Shown piece after piece: positions 23,016-31,119 of a DNA stretch of 64,000 bases. The notes below the pieces were generated by a model. The model saw only the letters and a program-made list of their open reading frames with translations. It ran no database searches and was not told the origin of the DNA. The position numbers and the translations under genes were made by a program. This stretch comes from Methyloterricola oryzae (lineage in GTDB: Bacteria; Pseudomonadota; Gammaproteobacteria; Methylococcales; Methylococcaceae), in contig NZ_JYNS01000007.1 in the NCBI RefSeq assembly GCF_000934725.1, positions 124,001 through 188,000 on the forward strand. The letters run 5' to 3'. The first letter of the stretch is position 1. Each line of letters opens with the position of its first letter.

Positions 23016-23885
23016 GTGGAAACACCAGACTGCGGCATACTATACCTAGTCGCCACCCCCATCGGCAATCTGGCGGACCTGAGCTTCCGCGCCCTCGACG
23101 TGCTGCGCCAAGCGGATTGCATCGCCGCCGAGGACACGCGCCACAGCCGCCCACTCCTCGAACACTACGGCATCGCCACGCCCTTGCTGCCCCTGCACGA
23201 GCACAACGAGGACCGAACCGCCCCGCGCCTGGTGGAACGCCTCCTGCGGGGCGAAACCATCGCCCTGATCTCCGACGCTGGCACGCCGCTCATCAGCGAC
23301 CCCGGGTTTCCCCTGGTACGCCTTGCGCGCCAGCAGGGCATACGGGTCATACCCATACCGGGCGCCTGTGCGCTGGTGGCGGCGATTTCGGCCTCCGGCC
23401 TGCCCACCGACCGCTTCAGCTTCGAAGGTTTTCCGCCGCGCACGAGCTCGGCGCGCAAATCGATGCTGCAGTCCCTGGCAGACGATCCAAGGACCTTGAT
23501 CTTCTACGAGTCCAGCCACCGGACCTTGGATTTTCTAAAGGACTTAGCCGAGGTTTTCCCGGCGCAGCGGCCCGTTGCCATCGCTCGTGAACTCACCAAG
23601 TTGTACGAGACCATCGTCAACAGCACGGCGGGCGAAGCCGCGGCGCTGGTTGCGGCCGGTCCGCACATGCAGAAAGGCGAGTTCGTCATCCTGATCGCGG
23701 GCGCCGACCCCGCTCAGGCACCCAGGGACAGCCTGACGGACGAGCAACAACGGGTGTTGGGTTTTCTGCTGGAGGAATGTTCGGTGAAGACTGCTGCCTC
23801 CTTGTGCGCGCGCATCACCGGCGCGCGCAGGGAGTTGGCCTACCAGGCGGCTTTGCAGCTTAAACGTGAGAACGACGCCGGTTAA
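23016..23885 (+). CDS. rsmI: 16S rRNA 2'-O-ribose C1402 methyltransferase
   Basis: SAM-dependent methylation of C1402 in 16S rRNA. 289 residues with the tetrapyrrole-methylase-fold motifs YLVATPIGNLADLS, AAEDTRHSRPLL, ISDAGTPLISDPG, VIPIPGACAL and FEGFPPR. The GTG at 23016 has AAGGAAGG just upstream; an ATG at 22995 with a closer GAGGAA is the alternative (seven more residues). Head-to-head with lpoA, as in many gammaproteobacteria. Confidence 0.95.
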   Translation: METPDCGILYLVATPIGNLADLSFRALDVLRQADCIAAEDTRHSRPLLEHYGIATPLLPLHEHNEDRTAPRLVERLLRGETIALISDAGTPLISDPGFPLVRLARQQGIRVIPIPGACALVAAISASGLPTDRFSFEGFPPRTSSARKSMLQSLADDPRTLIFYESSHRTLDFLKDLAEVFPAQRPVAIARELTKLYETIVNSTAGEAAALVAAGPHMQKGEFVILIAGADPAQAPRDSLTDEQQRVLGFLLEECSVKTAASLCARITGARRELAYQAALQLKRENDAG

Positions 23886-23915
23886 AGTCGGTAACCTCGT
23901 TCGACGTCACCGGAC

Positions 23916-24347
23916 TCAGTTGGGCCGGCCGGTCCGCTCGGACTGGCGCAAAGGAGCCGGAGGCTGCCCGGCATGCTTTTTCGGCGTCATCGTGGTCAGC
24001 TTGCTGACCATGTCTTCCCAGGATTGATATTGCTTGAACTCGGGATCTCCGGAGGCAATCTTGGCGTCCACTTCGGTTTTGGCCAGTTCGATCACTTCGT
24101 CCGGGTCCATGCCGTCCACCGCGGCGGCAAAGGCATCGGGCCCTTCCTGCGACTTGATCTTGTCCAGAATGCCGAAGGCGGTATCGAACACCACCCGGTC
24201 ATCGGTGGACAGGTAGCGCTTGGCCTTGATTGCCGAACGGTAGGCGGTTTCGCGCGACTTGCCGTTGATTTCATGCGACCCCTGCATGAAGGCGGGAAGA
24301 AAATAGATCACCGCGAGGATCGCCATGATGCCGGCCATTATTTTCAT
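23916..24347 (-). CDS. small exported protein, DUF6694-like
   Basis: 143 residues starting MKIMAGIMAILAVIYFLPAF, an uncleaved or cleavable N-terminal hydrophobic helix, then SAIKAKRYLSTDDRVVFDTAFGILDKI, and DGMDPDEVIELA. This pattern resembles DUF6694, a family of small envelope proteins of unknown role. GGAG eight bases upstream supports 24347. The C-terminus is Pro/Arg-rich. Confidence 0.6.
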   Translation of the reverse strand: MKIMAGIMAILAVIYFLPAFMQGSHEINGKSRETAYRSAIKAKRYLSTDDRVVFDTAFGILDKIKSQEGPDAFAAAVDGMDPDEVIELAKTEVDAKIASGDPEFKQYQSWEDMVSKLTTMTPKKHAGQPPAPLRQSERTGRPN

Positions 24348-24378
24348 TGTGTTCCACTCCGAAGGTTTTTGTGTTCGC

Positions 24379-24388
24379 ATTATATAAT
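24379..24388. promoter_or_regulatory. overlapping divergent -10 elements
   Basis: The sequence ATTATATAAT contains TATAAT on both strands (24379-24384 minus, 24383-24388 plus) between two divergent envelope-protein genes. The -35 boxes are not clear on either side. Confidence 0.45.
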
Positions 24389-24488
24389 TAGGTCGCCCAA
24401 AGGGCATGAAAGCGATCGACCGGGCTTTAAGCCCGGACCCGTTCCGCAAGGGGCCTCATTTCACTCAATTTCCCCAGACGAGGAGCCA

Positions 24489-24899
24489 ATGCGATCCCGT
24501 TCACTGCCGACTATCCCGTGTTCGAAACTGCTCCTTGCCGCCTGCCTGCTCCTCTCCGGCTGCACCCACGACCTCCAACTGATGAAGACGGAGGATGAAC
24601 TCAGCCGCTACGGCGCCGCCATCCGCTGGGGACAATGGGAAGCCGCCAGCGAATTCCAGCCCCCAGCCAAACAGGGGCGTCTCGATTTCGCCTTCCTGAA
24701 GAATGTCCACGTCACCTCCTATGATCGGGTCCATCTCCAGGAGCATAAGGGCAGCGACGTGCTCCGCCAGACCGTCGAGATCCGCTACTACATCGAGCCT
24801 GCCGGCGTCGAGCAACGCCTCACCGACCGACAGACCTGGCGGTTTGACAACGAAAAGGACCGTTGGTTTCTGCAATCCGGCCTGCCCGACTTCAAGTAG
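24489..24899 (+). CDS. uncharacterised lipoprotein
   Basis: 136 residues. A signal sequence with lipobox LLLSGCTHD places a lipidated Cys near residue 25. The mature domain (RYGAAIRWGQWEAASEFQ; VEIRYYIEPAGVEQRLTDRQTWRFDNEKDRWFL) has an alternating beta pattern reminiscent of NTF2-like folds. GAGGAG precedes the ATG at 24489. It is immediately upstream of rnpB. Function unknown. Confidence 0.75.
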   Translation: MRSRSLPTIPCSKLLLAACLLLSGCTHDLQLMKTEDELSRYGAAIRWGQWEAASEFQPPAKQGRLDFAFLKNVHVTSYDRVHLQEHKGSDVLRQTVEIRYYIEPAGVEQRLTDRQTWRFDNEKDRWFLQSGLPDFK

Positions 24900-24930
24900 C
24901 GTAACCGAGGGCGAAACGATACACTAGCCG

Positions 24931-25336
24931 CGAGTCGGCCAGACAGTCGCTGCCCGCCAAAAGCGGGTGGAGGAAAGTCCGGGCTCCACAGGGCAGGGCG
25001 CCAGGTAACGCCTGGGGGGCGCGAGCCCACGGAAAGTGCCACAGAAAATATACCGCCCCGCAGCGATCATCCGCACGGTCCCGGAGTCATCCGGGGCCGC
25101 CGTTCAGGCGGTCGCTGCGGGGTAAGGGTGAAATGGTGCGGTAAGAGCGCACCGCGCTCCCGGCAACGGGAGTGGCAGGGTAAACCCCGCCCGGAGCAAG
25201 ACCAAATAGGGGGGCATTGGGTTCGTCCCAAACGTGCGGCCCGCACGGCTCCCGGGTAGGTTGCTTGAGGCATGCGGTGACGCATGTCCCAGATGAATGA
25301 CTGTCCACGACAGAACCCGGCTTATCGGCCGACTCC
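24931..25336 (+). ncRNA. rnpB: RNase P RNA (type A)
   Basis: Catalytic RNA that trims tRNA 5' leaders. The P1 helix is visible as GAGTCGGCC (24932-24940) pairing with GGCCGACTC (25327-25335). Conserved cores are present: GGAGGAAAGTCCGGGCTCC near 24968, AGGGTGAAATGGTGCGGTAAGAGCGCACC near 25125, and CAGAACCCGGCTTATC near 25313. A -10-like TACACT at 24920-24925 sits seven bases before the 5' end. The length of about 405 is normal for bacterial type A. Confidence 0.97.
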
Positions 25337-25376
25337 ACTTCCCTTTCACCACCCCTTGAGCGCAGTACCGGAGGCC

Positions 25377-26924
25377 ATGCCACAGCCAGCGGACCTGCGC
25401 CATCTCGTCATCGTCCTGGGCGACCAGTTGAATCGCGACAGCGCGGCCTTCGATGGCTTCGACCCGGGTTCCGACCGCGTCTGGATGGCCGAGGTCAAGC
25501 AAGAATCCACCCATGTCTGGTCGCACCGCCAGCGCAGCGCCCTGTTCCTCGCCGCCATGCGGCATTTCCACCAGGACCTGCTCGCTGCAGGCTGGCCGGT
25601 CAGTTATTACCGCCTGGGCGAGCACCCCCATGAGAGCCTGGGTGAAGCGCTCGCGGCGGAACTGGAGCTTGCGCGGCCCGCCGCCGCGATTCTGGTCCAG
25701 CCCGGGGATTTGCGGGTGCTGGATGAGATCCGCCAGACCCTCGTGCGCCTCGACCTGCCCTTGATCCTGCGCGAGGACCGGCACATTTTCATGCCGCCGG
25801 ACGCATTCGCCCGCTGGGCAAAGGGCAGACGGGAACTGCGCAATGAGCACCTGTACCGGTACTTGCGCCGGCAATCAGGGATTCTGATGCAGGACCAGCA
25901 GCCCGCAGGCGGTCGCTGGAACCTGGACGCGGACAATCGGCGCAGCTTCGGCCGCGCAGGCCCCGGCAGGGTCCCCGCGCCCCAGGGCTTTGCGCCCGAT
26001 CCCATCACCCGGACGGCACTGGCCGACGTCAGCCGTCATTTTCCCGGCCACCCGGGCAGCCTGGGTAACTTCGATTGGCCGGTGACCGCCTTCGATGCCC
26101 GCCAAGCCCTGCGTGATTTCATCCAGCACCGCCTGCCAGTGTTCGGCCCATATCAGGACGCACTGTGGCAAGACCAGCCATATCTGTATCACTCACGCCT
26201 GGCCGCCGCGCTCAACCTGCACCTGCTCTCGCCCCGGGAAACCATCGCGGCGGCGATCGTGGCCTTCAAGGCCGGACATGCGCCGCTGCAATCGGTGGAG
26301 GGCTTCGTGCGCCAGATCCTGGGCTGGCGGGAGTTCGTCCACGGGATCTACTGGCTGCACATGCCGGACTATCGGCAGCACAACGCACTGGGCGCGGAAC
26401 AGGCACTGCCGCGCTGGTATTGGACGGCTGAAATTGACATGGTCTGCCTGCGCGAAGCCATCGCCCAGACCCTGAGCCTGGGTTATGCCCATCACATTCA
26501 ACGCCTCATGGTCACCGGCCTGTTCGCGCTGCTGCTTGGCGTTCGCCCGATGGAGGTGCACGAATGGTATCTGGCGGTTTACGTCGATGCCGTGGAGTGG
26601 GTGGAACTGCCCAACACCTTAGGCATGTCACAGTACGCGGACGGCGGAATCGTCGGATCGAAGCCCTACGTAGCCAGCGGGCGCTACATCCAGCGCATGA
26701 GCAATTACTGCCGCAGTTGCCCTTACCGGCCGGAGCAGGCCGTTGGGCCAAAGGCTTGTCCGTTCACGACGCTGTATTGGGATTTTCTCATGCGCCATGC
26801 GGAGCGCTTCGCGCACCATCCGCGCAGCGCCCAGCAGTGGCGCAACCTGGAACGCCTGGATGCCGAAACCCGGGCCGCAATCGCCGCCCAGGCGAATAGC
26901 TTGCGCGATCGTCTGTTGGCCTGA
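25377..26924 (+). CDS. phrB: iron-sulfur photolyase / cryptochrome (FeS-BCP, PhrB-like)
   Basis: 515 residues. Starts MPQPADLRHLVIVLGDQLN, the deoxyribodipyrimidine-photolyase-related N-terminal domain, followed by the FAD-binding helical domain. Cys357, Cys445, Cys448 and Cys461 reproduce the 4Fe-4S ligand spacing of Agrobacterium PhrB (350/438/441/454), a prokaryotic (6-4) photolyase. VEGFVRQILGWREF and WYLAVYVDAVEWVELPNTLGMSQYADGG are hallmark motifs. GGAGG three bases upstream fixes the start; a longer frame would run into rnpB. Probably uses FAD and 6,7-dimethyl-8-ribityllumazine. Confidence 0.93.
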   Translation: MPQPADLRHLVIVLGDQLNRDSAAFDGFDPGSDRVWMAEVKQESTHVWSHRQRSALFLAAMRHFHQDLLAAGWPVSYYRLGEHPHESLGEALAAELELARPAAAILVQPGDLRVLDEIRQTLVRLDLPLILREDRHIFMPPDAFARWAKGRRELRNEHLYRYLRRQSGILMQDQQPAGGRWNLDADNRRSFGRAGPGRVPAPQGFAPDPITRTALADVSRHFPGHPGSLGNFDWPVTAFDARQALRDFIQHRLPVFGPYQDALWQDQPYLYHSRLAAALNLHLLSPRETIAAAIVAFKAGHAPLQSVEGFVRQILGWREFVHGIYWLHMPDYRQHNALGAEQALPRWYWTAEIDMVCLREAIAQTLSLGYAHHIQRLMVTGLFALLLGVRPMEVHEWYLAVYVDAVEWVELPNTLGMSQYADGGIVGSKPYVASGRYIQRMSNYCRSCPYRPEQAVGPKACPFTTLYWDFLMRHAERFAHHPRSAQQWRNLERLDAETRAAIAAQANSLRDRLLA

Positions 26925-26926
26925 GA

Positions 26927-27376
26927 TCAGGCCGGCGCCGCGCTCGACCCGTAGCGCACCGCCGCCTGGCGGCAGAAGGCATCCACGAAGGACTCAGCCA
27001 CCTCCTTGAAAAAACCGCCGAAGGCCAGGCTCAGAAGACTGTTGGAAAACTCGAAGTCCAGTTCGAAGGAAGTTTCGCAACCGCCATTGCCGCTGGGCCG
27101 GAAGCGCCAAACCCCGCTCAGCCGCTTGAAGGGCCCGTCGACCAGCTTCATGTTGATCTGACGCCCCTGCTCCATGGAATTGGCCGTGGTGAAGGTCAGC
27201 TTGATCTTGCCCTTCGACAGGGTAATGGTGGCGCGAAGCTGATTCGAATCCTTGTCCAGCACCGTGACCTTGGAGCACAAGGGCAAATAACGGGGGTAAG
27301 ACTCCACATCGTTTACCAGCTCGTACATCTGCTCGGGCGTGTATTTCACGCAGACACTGTTACTTAGCAGGGGCAT
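26927..27376 (-). CDS. ratA: RatA / Coq10-like START-domain protein
   Basis: 149 residues of the SRPBCC fold: PEQMYELVNDVESYPRYLPLCSK, ETSFELDFEFSNSLLSLAF, ESFVDAFCRQA. The Coq10-type family binds ubiquinone; in E. coli RatA was reported to inhibit ribosome-subunit joining. The usual neighbour smpB is absent. It converges on phrB with only two bases between stops. Confidence 0.9.
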   Translation of the reverse strand: MPLLSNSVCVKYTPEQMYELVNDVESYPRYLPLCSKVTVLDKDSNQLRATITLSKGKIKLTFTTANSMEQGRQINMKLVDGPFKRLSGVWRFRPSGNGGCETSFELDFEFSNSLLSLAFGGFFKEVAESFVDAFCRQAAVRYGSSAAPA

Positions 27377-27421
27377 CTCGGGCTACCTCGCATTCAAGCC
27401 AACCGGCCGGCATCGCGCCGC

Positions 27422-27886
27422 TCAGGCGGACTTCAGCCGGGAAAGCGACTCCAGACTGTCCGAAAGGCGTTTGATCTCTTCCTCTGCCTTGACCTGCCGG
27501 GTCACATCGTACTGGACCCCCAGGTAGTACAGGAGCTTTCCGTTGGAGTCGAACAGCGGGGCAATGGCGAGGTGGTTGTAGAACATCTCCCCGTTCTTGC
27601 GGTAGTTGCGCAGGTTCACTTCCACCGGCTGGCAGGCGTCGATGGCCTCGCGCAACTGACGCCGCGCTTCCTGGTCCCGGTCCGTGCCCTGCAGGAAGCG
27701 GCAGTTGCGGCCCAGGGTTTCCTCCTCGCTGTAGCCGGTCATCTCCAGGAAGGCGCGGTTGGCGTAGACGATGGGCATATCCTCCAAGTCCGGATCGGCC
27801 AGGGTCACGCCATTGACGCAGGAATCGAGGATGGTGGAGAGTATCTGTGGAATCAGGCCGGGGTCTTTTTCAACGATGAATGACAT
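27422..27886 (-). CDS. short LOV-domain photoreceptor
   Basis: 154 residues consisting of one PAS/LOV domain and a C-terminal helix (KAEEEIKRLSDSLESL), with no output domain. All flavin-photochemistry residues are present: GRNCRFLQG with Cys62, Asn94 (NYRKNG), Asn104 (MFYNHL) and Gln125 (GVQYDVT). It should form a blue-light FMN-cysteinyl adduct. The helix suggests dimerisation or coupling to a partner in trans. It is 31 bases after the SRPBCC gene on the same strand. Confidence 0.9.
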   Translation of the reverse strand: MSFIVEKDPGLIPQILSTILDSCVNGVTLADPDLEDMPIVYANRAFLEMTGYSEEETLGRNCRFLQGTDRDQEARRQLREAIDACQPVEVNLRNYRKNGEMFYNHLAIAPLFDSNGKLLYYLGVQYDVTRQVKAEEEIKRLSDSLESLSRLKSA

Positions 27887-27917
27887 GGTCGTTCTCCGAC
27901 TTTTGCGGTTACCGCGC

Positions 27918-28406
27918 TCACTGGCTGGCCAGCGCAGCGGCCTCGGCCTCGATCAGGCGCTTGATGTTTCGGACGGTCCGCTCGGCACCATCCTGAATGG
28001 CGATGCGGATGAGCTTTTCAAAGGGACGCATGTACAGTTCCAGGCGCAGCAGTTCGAAGGTGAACACCACGCGCGTCGCCGTGCCCGTGCTTTCGCCGTC
28101 CAGCAGGTAGTCGCAGACATACGGGTTGGAGACACCTTCGAAGCGGATTCGGCTCGCCGGCTCGAACACGGTGACCTTGAAGCTGGACTCGGACCGGTTG
28201 CCCTGGTCGACACGCACCTGCCGGGCCAGGGTGCCCAGCCGGACCTCGCCCGGGGTCATCGGCTTCAGCTCAATCACCTCCGGCGACCAGCGGGGATAGT
28301 TGCGAAAGAAATCCACGCCGATAAACCGGAACACCTCGTCTGCGGGACGCTGAATGGTGATCCCGGCCTTGGCGGCAACTGGATTGTCGTTGAGAAGTCC
28401 GAACAT
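27918..28406 (-). CDS. SRPBCC-family (polyketide cyclase-like) protein
   Basis: 162 residues with a helix-grip pattern: ITIQRPADEVFRFIGVDFFRNYPRWSPEV, FKVTVFEPASRIRFEGVS, TRVVFTFELLRLELYMRPFEKLI. Binds an unknown hydrophobic ligand. It sits 33 bases after the FAD oxidoreductase gene and 31 before the LOV gene, so the three likely form one unit. Confidence 0.8.
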   Translation of the reverse strand: MFGLLNDNPVAAKAGITIQRPADEVFRFIGVDFFRNYPRWSPEVIELKPMTPGEVRLGTLARQVRVDQGNRSESSFKVTVFEPASRIRFEGVSNPYVCDYLLDGESTGTATRVVFTFELLRLELYMRPFEKLIRIAIQDGAERTVRNIKRLIEAEAAALASQ

Positions 28407-28439
28407 TTGACCGCCTCCCCTGCCCTTTACGTTTCGCTG

Positions 28440-29597
28440 TCAGATGAAATAGGTGTCGATGCCCGATAGCAGCAGGTCATACTGTGCCTCCACGATTTCC
28501 TTGATCAGCAGCGCCGGCGTGCCACCGACCACATTGCCCTGGAGCCCCAGCCAGCCCACGGCGTCGTCAGGCCCCAAGCTGACCACATAGCCGAGGTCGC
28601 GGTGCAGATACGGCTCAAGTACCGGTAAGAGTCCGCAATGCCTCAAAATGTTCCGCGCCGCCAGCCTGCCCTTGCGCACCGCCGACTGTGCGGTGGCCGA
28701 GTTCGATCCGGGACCGGCATAGACCGACTGATCGCCCGCGGCAAATACCTGGGTCAGCAAATGCCCGCCCAGGCGCACCTGGCCAAAGGCATTGACCTGG
28801 AGGCGCCGCACCGGGGTCTGTCCGGGGAAGAGGAGAGTCAGCGCCGATGGCAGTTCGGACACCTGACCGCTTTCAGCGTCCTCCACGTGCACCACGCCGT
28901 CTTGCTGGCCCCGGAAGTAGGTCCTGGGCAGGTAATCGATACCTTTCAAGCGCATGCGAGAAACAACGTAGCGGCCGAACTCCGGCGCAAACTGCCGCAG
29001 CACGCGTGGCTCGGCGTCGATCAGGCGCAGGGGGCCGTTGATCCCGCGCTGGCGCAGAAATGCCGCGATCTCGAACAGGAACTGGATTCCCGTGGCTCCT
29101 CCTCCCACCACGGAGATGCCCGCATCGGATGCGCCAGACCGGGCGAGGTGCCGTTCGAGTAGTTCGTAACCGGAATAGCCGCAGAAATCCGCCAGGCTCA
29201 GCTCTCCCTCCCGCGTCCCGGGCGGTGGCAGCGCCATTCCCGAGGCCAGCAACAGACAGTCGAACTCCAGAGTCTCGTCCGCAAGCTGCAGGCACCTTTC
29301 CACCTGCCAGCGCCGCAAGTCCTCGTCCTCCATCCTGACCTCGGCTTGCACGTGCCGGAAACCCAGTTGCTCGCCCAGATCGGCGAAAGGCACCCGAAAC
29401 GCCTCAAGGGGCCTTCGAAACGTCTCGTGCAGATGGGTGATCTTGATATGGTGGCTGCGCGGATCCACCAGGGTGATCTCCGCCTCCGGTCGATGCCGAC
29501 GCAGGCTAACCAGGGCGGCGAGCCCGGCATAGCCGCCTCCAATGATGAGGATACGCGGCGTCTTCGCGCCCGGCACATGAAACGGCAGAAAAGCCAT
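28440..29597 (-). CDS. FAD-dependent NAD(P)H oxidoreductase (NDH-2-like)
   Basis: 385 residues with two Rossmann motifs: ILIIGGGYAGLAAL near residue 16 and SVVGGGATGIQFLFE near 162, plus the FAD motif VFAAGDQSVYAG near 290. This is the type-II NADH dehydrogenase / sulfide:quinone reductase superfamily; the SQR cysteines are not seen. The C-terminus (VGWLGLQGNVVGGTPALLIKE) resembles the membrane-associating region of NDH-2 relatives. GAAGGAAA precedes the ATG. Substrate undetermined. Confidence 0.85.
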   Translation of the reverse strand: MAFLPFHVPGAKTPRILIIGGGYAGLAALVSLRRHRPEAEITLVDPRSHHIKITHLHETFRRPLEAFRVPFADLGEQLGFRHVQAEVRMEDEDLRRWQVERCLQLADETLEFDCLLLASGMALPPPGTREGELSLADFCGYSGYELLERHLARSGASDAGISVVGGGATGIQFLFEIAAFLRQRGINGPLRLIDAEPRVLRQFAPEFGRYVVSRMRLKGIDYLPRTYFRGQQDGVVHVEDAESGQVSELPSALTLLFPGQTPVRRLQVNAFGQVRLGGHLLTQVFAAGDQSVYAGPGSNSATAQSAVRKGRLAARNILRHCGLLPVLEPYLHRDLGYVVSLGPDDAVGWLGLQGNVVGGTPALLIKEIVEAQYDLLLSGIDTYFI

Positions 29598-29712
29598 GTC
29601 TATTTCCTTCGCCTGATTCCGACAGTTGGGCCCATTCTACCAAGAGCCGGCCGGGCGCGTGGCCCGGAAAATACGCGCTTGAGGTCTCGGCGGCCGCCAA
29701 GGCCGTCATAAC

Positions 29713-29740
29713 TTGATTAGCAAACGCACGCAGATACAAT
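29713..29740 (+). promoter_or_regulatory. candidate sigma-70 promoter of the ABC ATPase gene
   Basis: TTGATT and TACAAT separated by 16 bases, leaving a leader of about 145 bases before 29893. The leader ends in an 8-T run (29864-29871) after a short GC stem, which might act as an attenuator. Confidence 0.5.
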
Positions 29741-29892
29741 GGCCCTCCGCAGCAGCAACCGCCGCCGCCGCCACAAAGCAAGCTTGACCTCGCGTGGGAG
29801 CCGCACCGCCCGGTCCCTGGCAGCGGCAGGCAGGGCGATTCGCGCGCCTGAGCGCGGGGCATTTTTTTTCATCATGCAGGTCCGAACTGGTC

Positions 29893-31113
29893 ATGTCCAT
29901 CGCCGCCGTATCCGTCCATCAACTCGGACGCGTCTTTTGCCGCTCACTGACCAGCGCACTGCTCTACCGCCTCGCGGACCGCGGGCACCTGCTCCTGCGC
30001 AGGCCGCCCAGGAAAAAACTGCGGCGGGATGAGTTCTGGGCGCTGCGTGAAATCAGCTTCCAGGTGGAACCCGGTGAGTGCCTTGGCATCATTGGACCCA
30101 ACGGCGCCGGCAAAAGCACCCTGCTGAAACTGATCAATCGTGAACTGCGGCCCACCACGGGCCAGATCGCGACCCAGGGCAGCATGAAGTCCCTGATTCG
30201 CATCGGCGCCGGGCTCCAGCCCATGCTCAGCGGCCGCGAAAACATCTACGTGCAATGTGCCCAACTGGGCCTGAACACGCGCCAGACCGACAGCGTGGTG
30301 ACGGGCATCGTCGGTTTCGCCGAATTGGAAGAAGCCATCGATGCGCCGGTCAAGACCTATTCCGACGGCATGTACGCCCGGCTGGAATTCGCCATCGCCA
30401 CCAGCATCCGCACCGATCTGCTACTGGTGGACGAAGTGCTGGCGGTTGGCGACGTGGCTTTTCAGCTGCGGGCGCTGGAACGCCTGAACCGCCTGAAACG
30501 GGAAGGCACGGCGATCATTTTTGTCTCGCATTCGGAAATGAATGTCCGACAGGTGGCGGACCGCTGCCTGCTCTTGTTTGCCGGGAGACAGGTGGCCCTG
30601 GGTGAACCCGATGCCCTGTTCTACCGATACTACGCCTCCATCGGATACCTGAACCAGGCGCTCAAGCCGCTGGGCGCCGCGCCGCCCTTGCCGGCGGACC
30701 TTGCGGATGATGTACGCATAACGACTGCCGGCGTTCAGACGGTCATGGGGCCCGAAGGGCGCGTGCTCAGCGGAGAGCCCTTCGAACTGGCGCTGAGCCT
30801 AAACAGCCGGCGCAACATCCAGGCCGCCGAGATCATCCTGCAGTTCTGGAATAGCGCTGGAATCCTGGTGGCCACGGCGAAGCCCGGCATCCCTTCGCGG
30901 CTCGGCCTGCCACCAGGGAACCGCGGTGTGCGGGTGAACCTCCGCAGCTTGCCGCTGGCGGCGGGGATTTACCGCGTCAGCGCTAGCCTCAGGGACGGGG
31001 ACCGGCTGGTGGCGCAAGCGGGGAGACTCGCGGAAATACTGGTCACGGAACCGGGCAATGGTCCGGCGGGTGGGCTGATCGTGCTGGACGCGGAGATCAG
31101 GGCCGATGGGTAA
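29893..31113 (+). CDS. Wzt-type ABC transporter ATPase with C-terminal carbohydrate-binding-like domain
   Basis: 406 residues. Residues 1-250 are an ABC ATPase of the polysaccharide-export class: Walker A GPNGAGKST (68-76), signature YSDGMYARLEFAIA, Walker B LLLVDEVLAVGD. Residues about 280-400 are a beta-rich region like the Wzt C-terminal domain that reads O-antigen ends. The Wzm-type permease that should accompany it is absent, and no glycosyltransferases flank it. The start at 29893 is chosen because upstream codons are not conserved-looking. Confidence 0.85.
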   Translation: MSIAAVSVHQLGRVFCRSLTSALLYRLADRGHLLLRRPPRKKLRRDEFWALREISFQVEPGECLGIIGPNGAGKSTLLKLINRELRPTTGQIATQGSMKSLIRIGAGLQPMLSGRENIYVQCAQLGLNTRQTDSVVTGIVGFAELEEAIDAPVKTYSDGMYARLEFAIATSIRTDLLLVDEVLAVGDVAFQLRALERLNRLKREGTAIIFVSHSEMNVRQVADRCLLLFAGRQVALGEPDALFYRYYASIGYLNQALKPLGAAPPLPADLADDVRITTAGVQTVMGPEGRVLSGEPFELALSLNSRRNIQAAEIILQFWNSAGILVATAKPGIPSRLGLPPGNRGVRVNLRSLPLAAGIYRVSASLRDGDRLVAQAGRLAEILVTEPGNGPAGGLIVLDAEIRADG

Positions 31114-31119
31114 GCGCCC

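Noticed and set aside
25104-25874. minus-strand open frame across rnpB and the photolyase start
   Set aside because: It runs through RNase P RNA and antisense to a clear photolyase.
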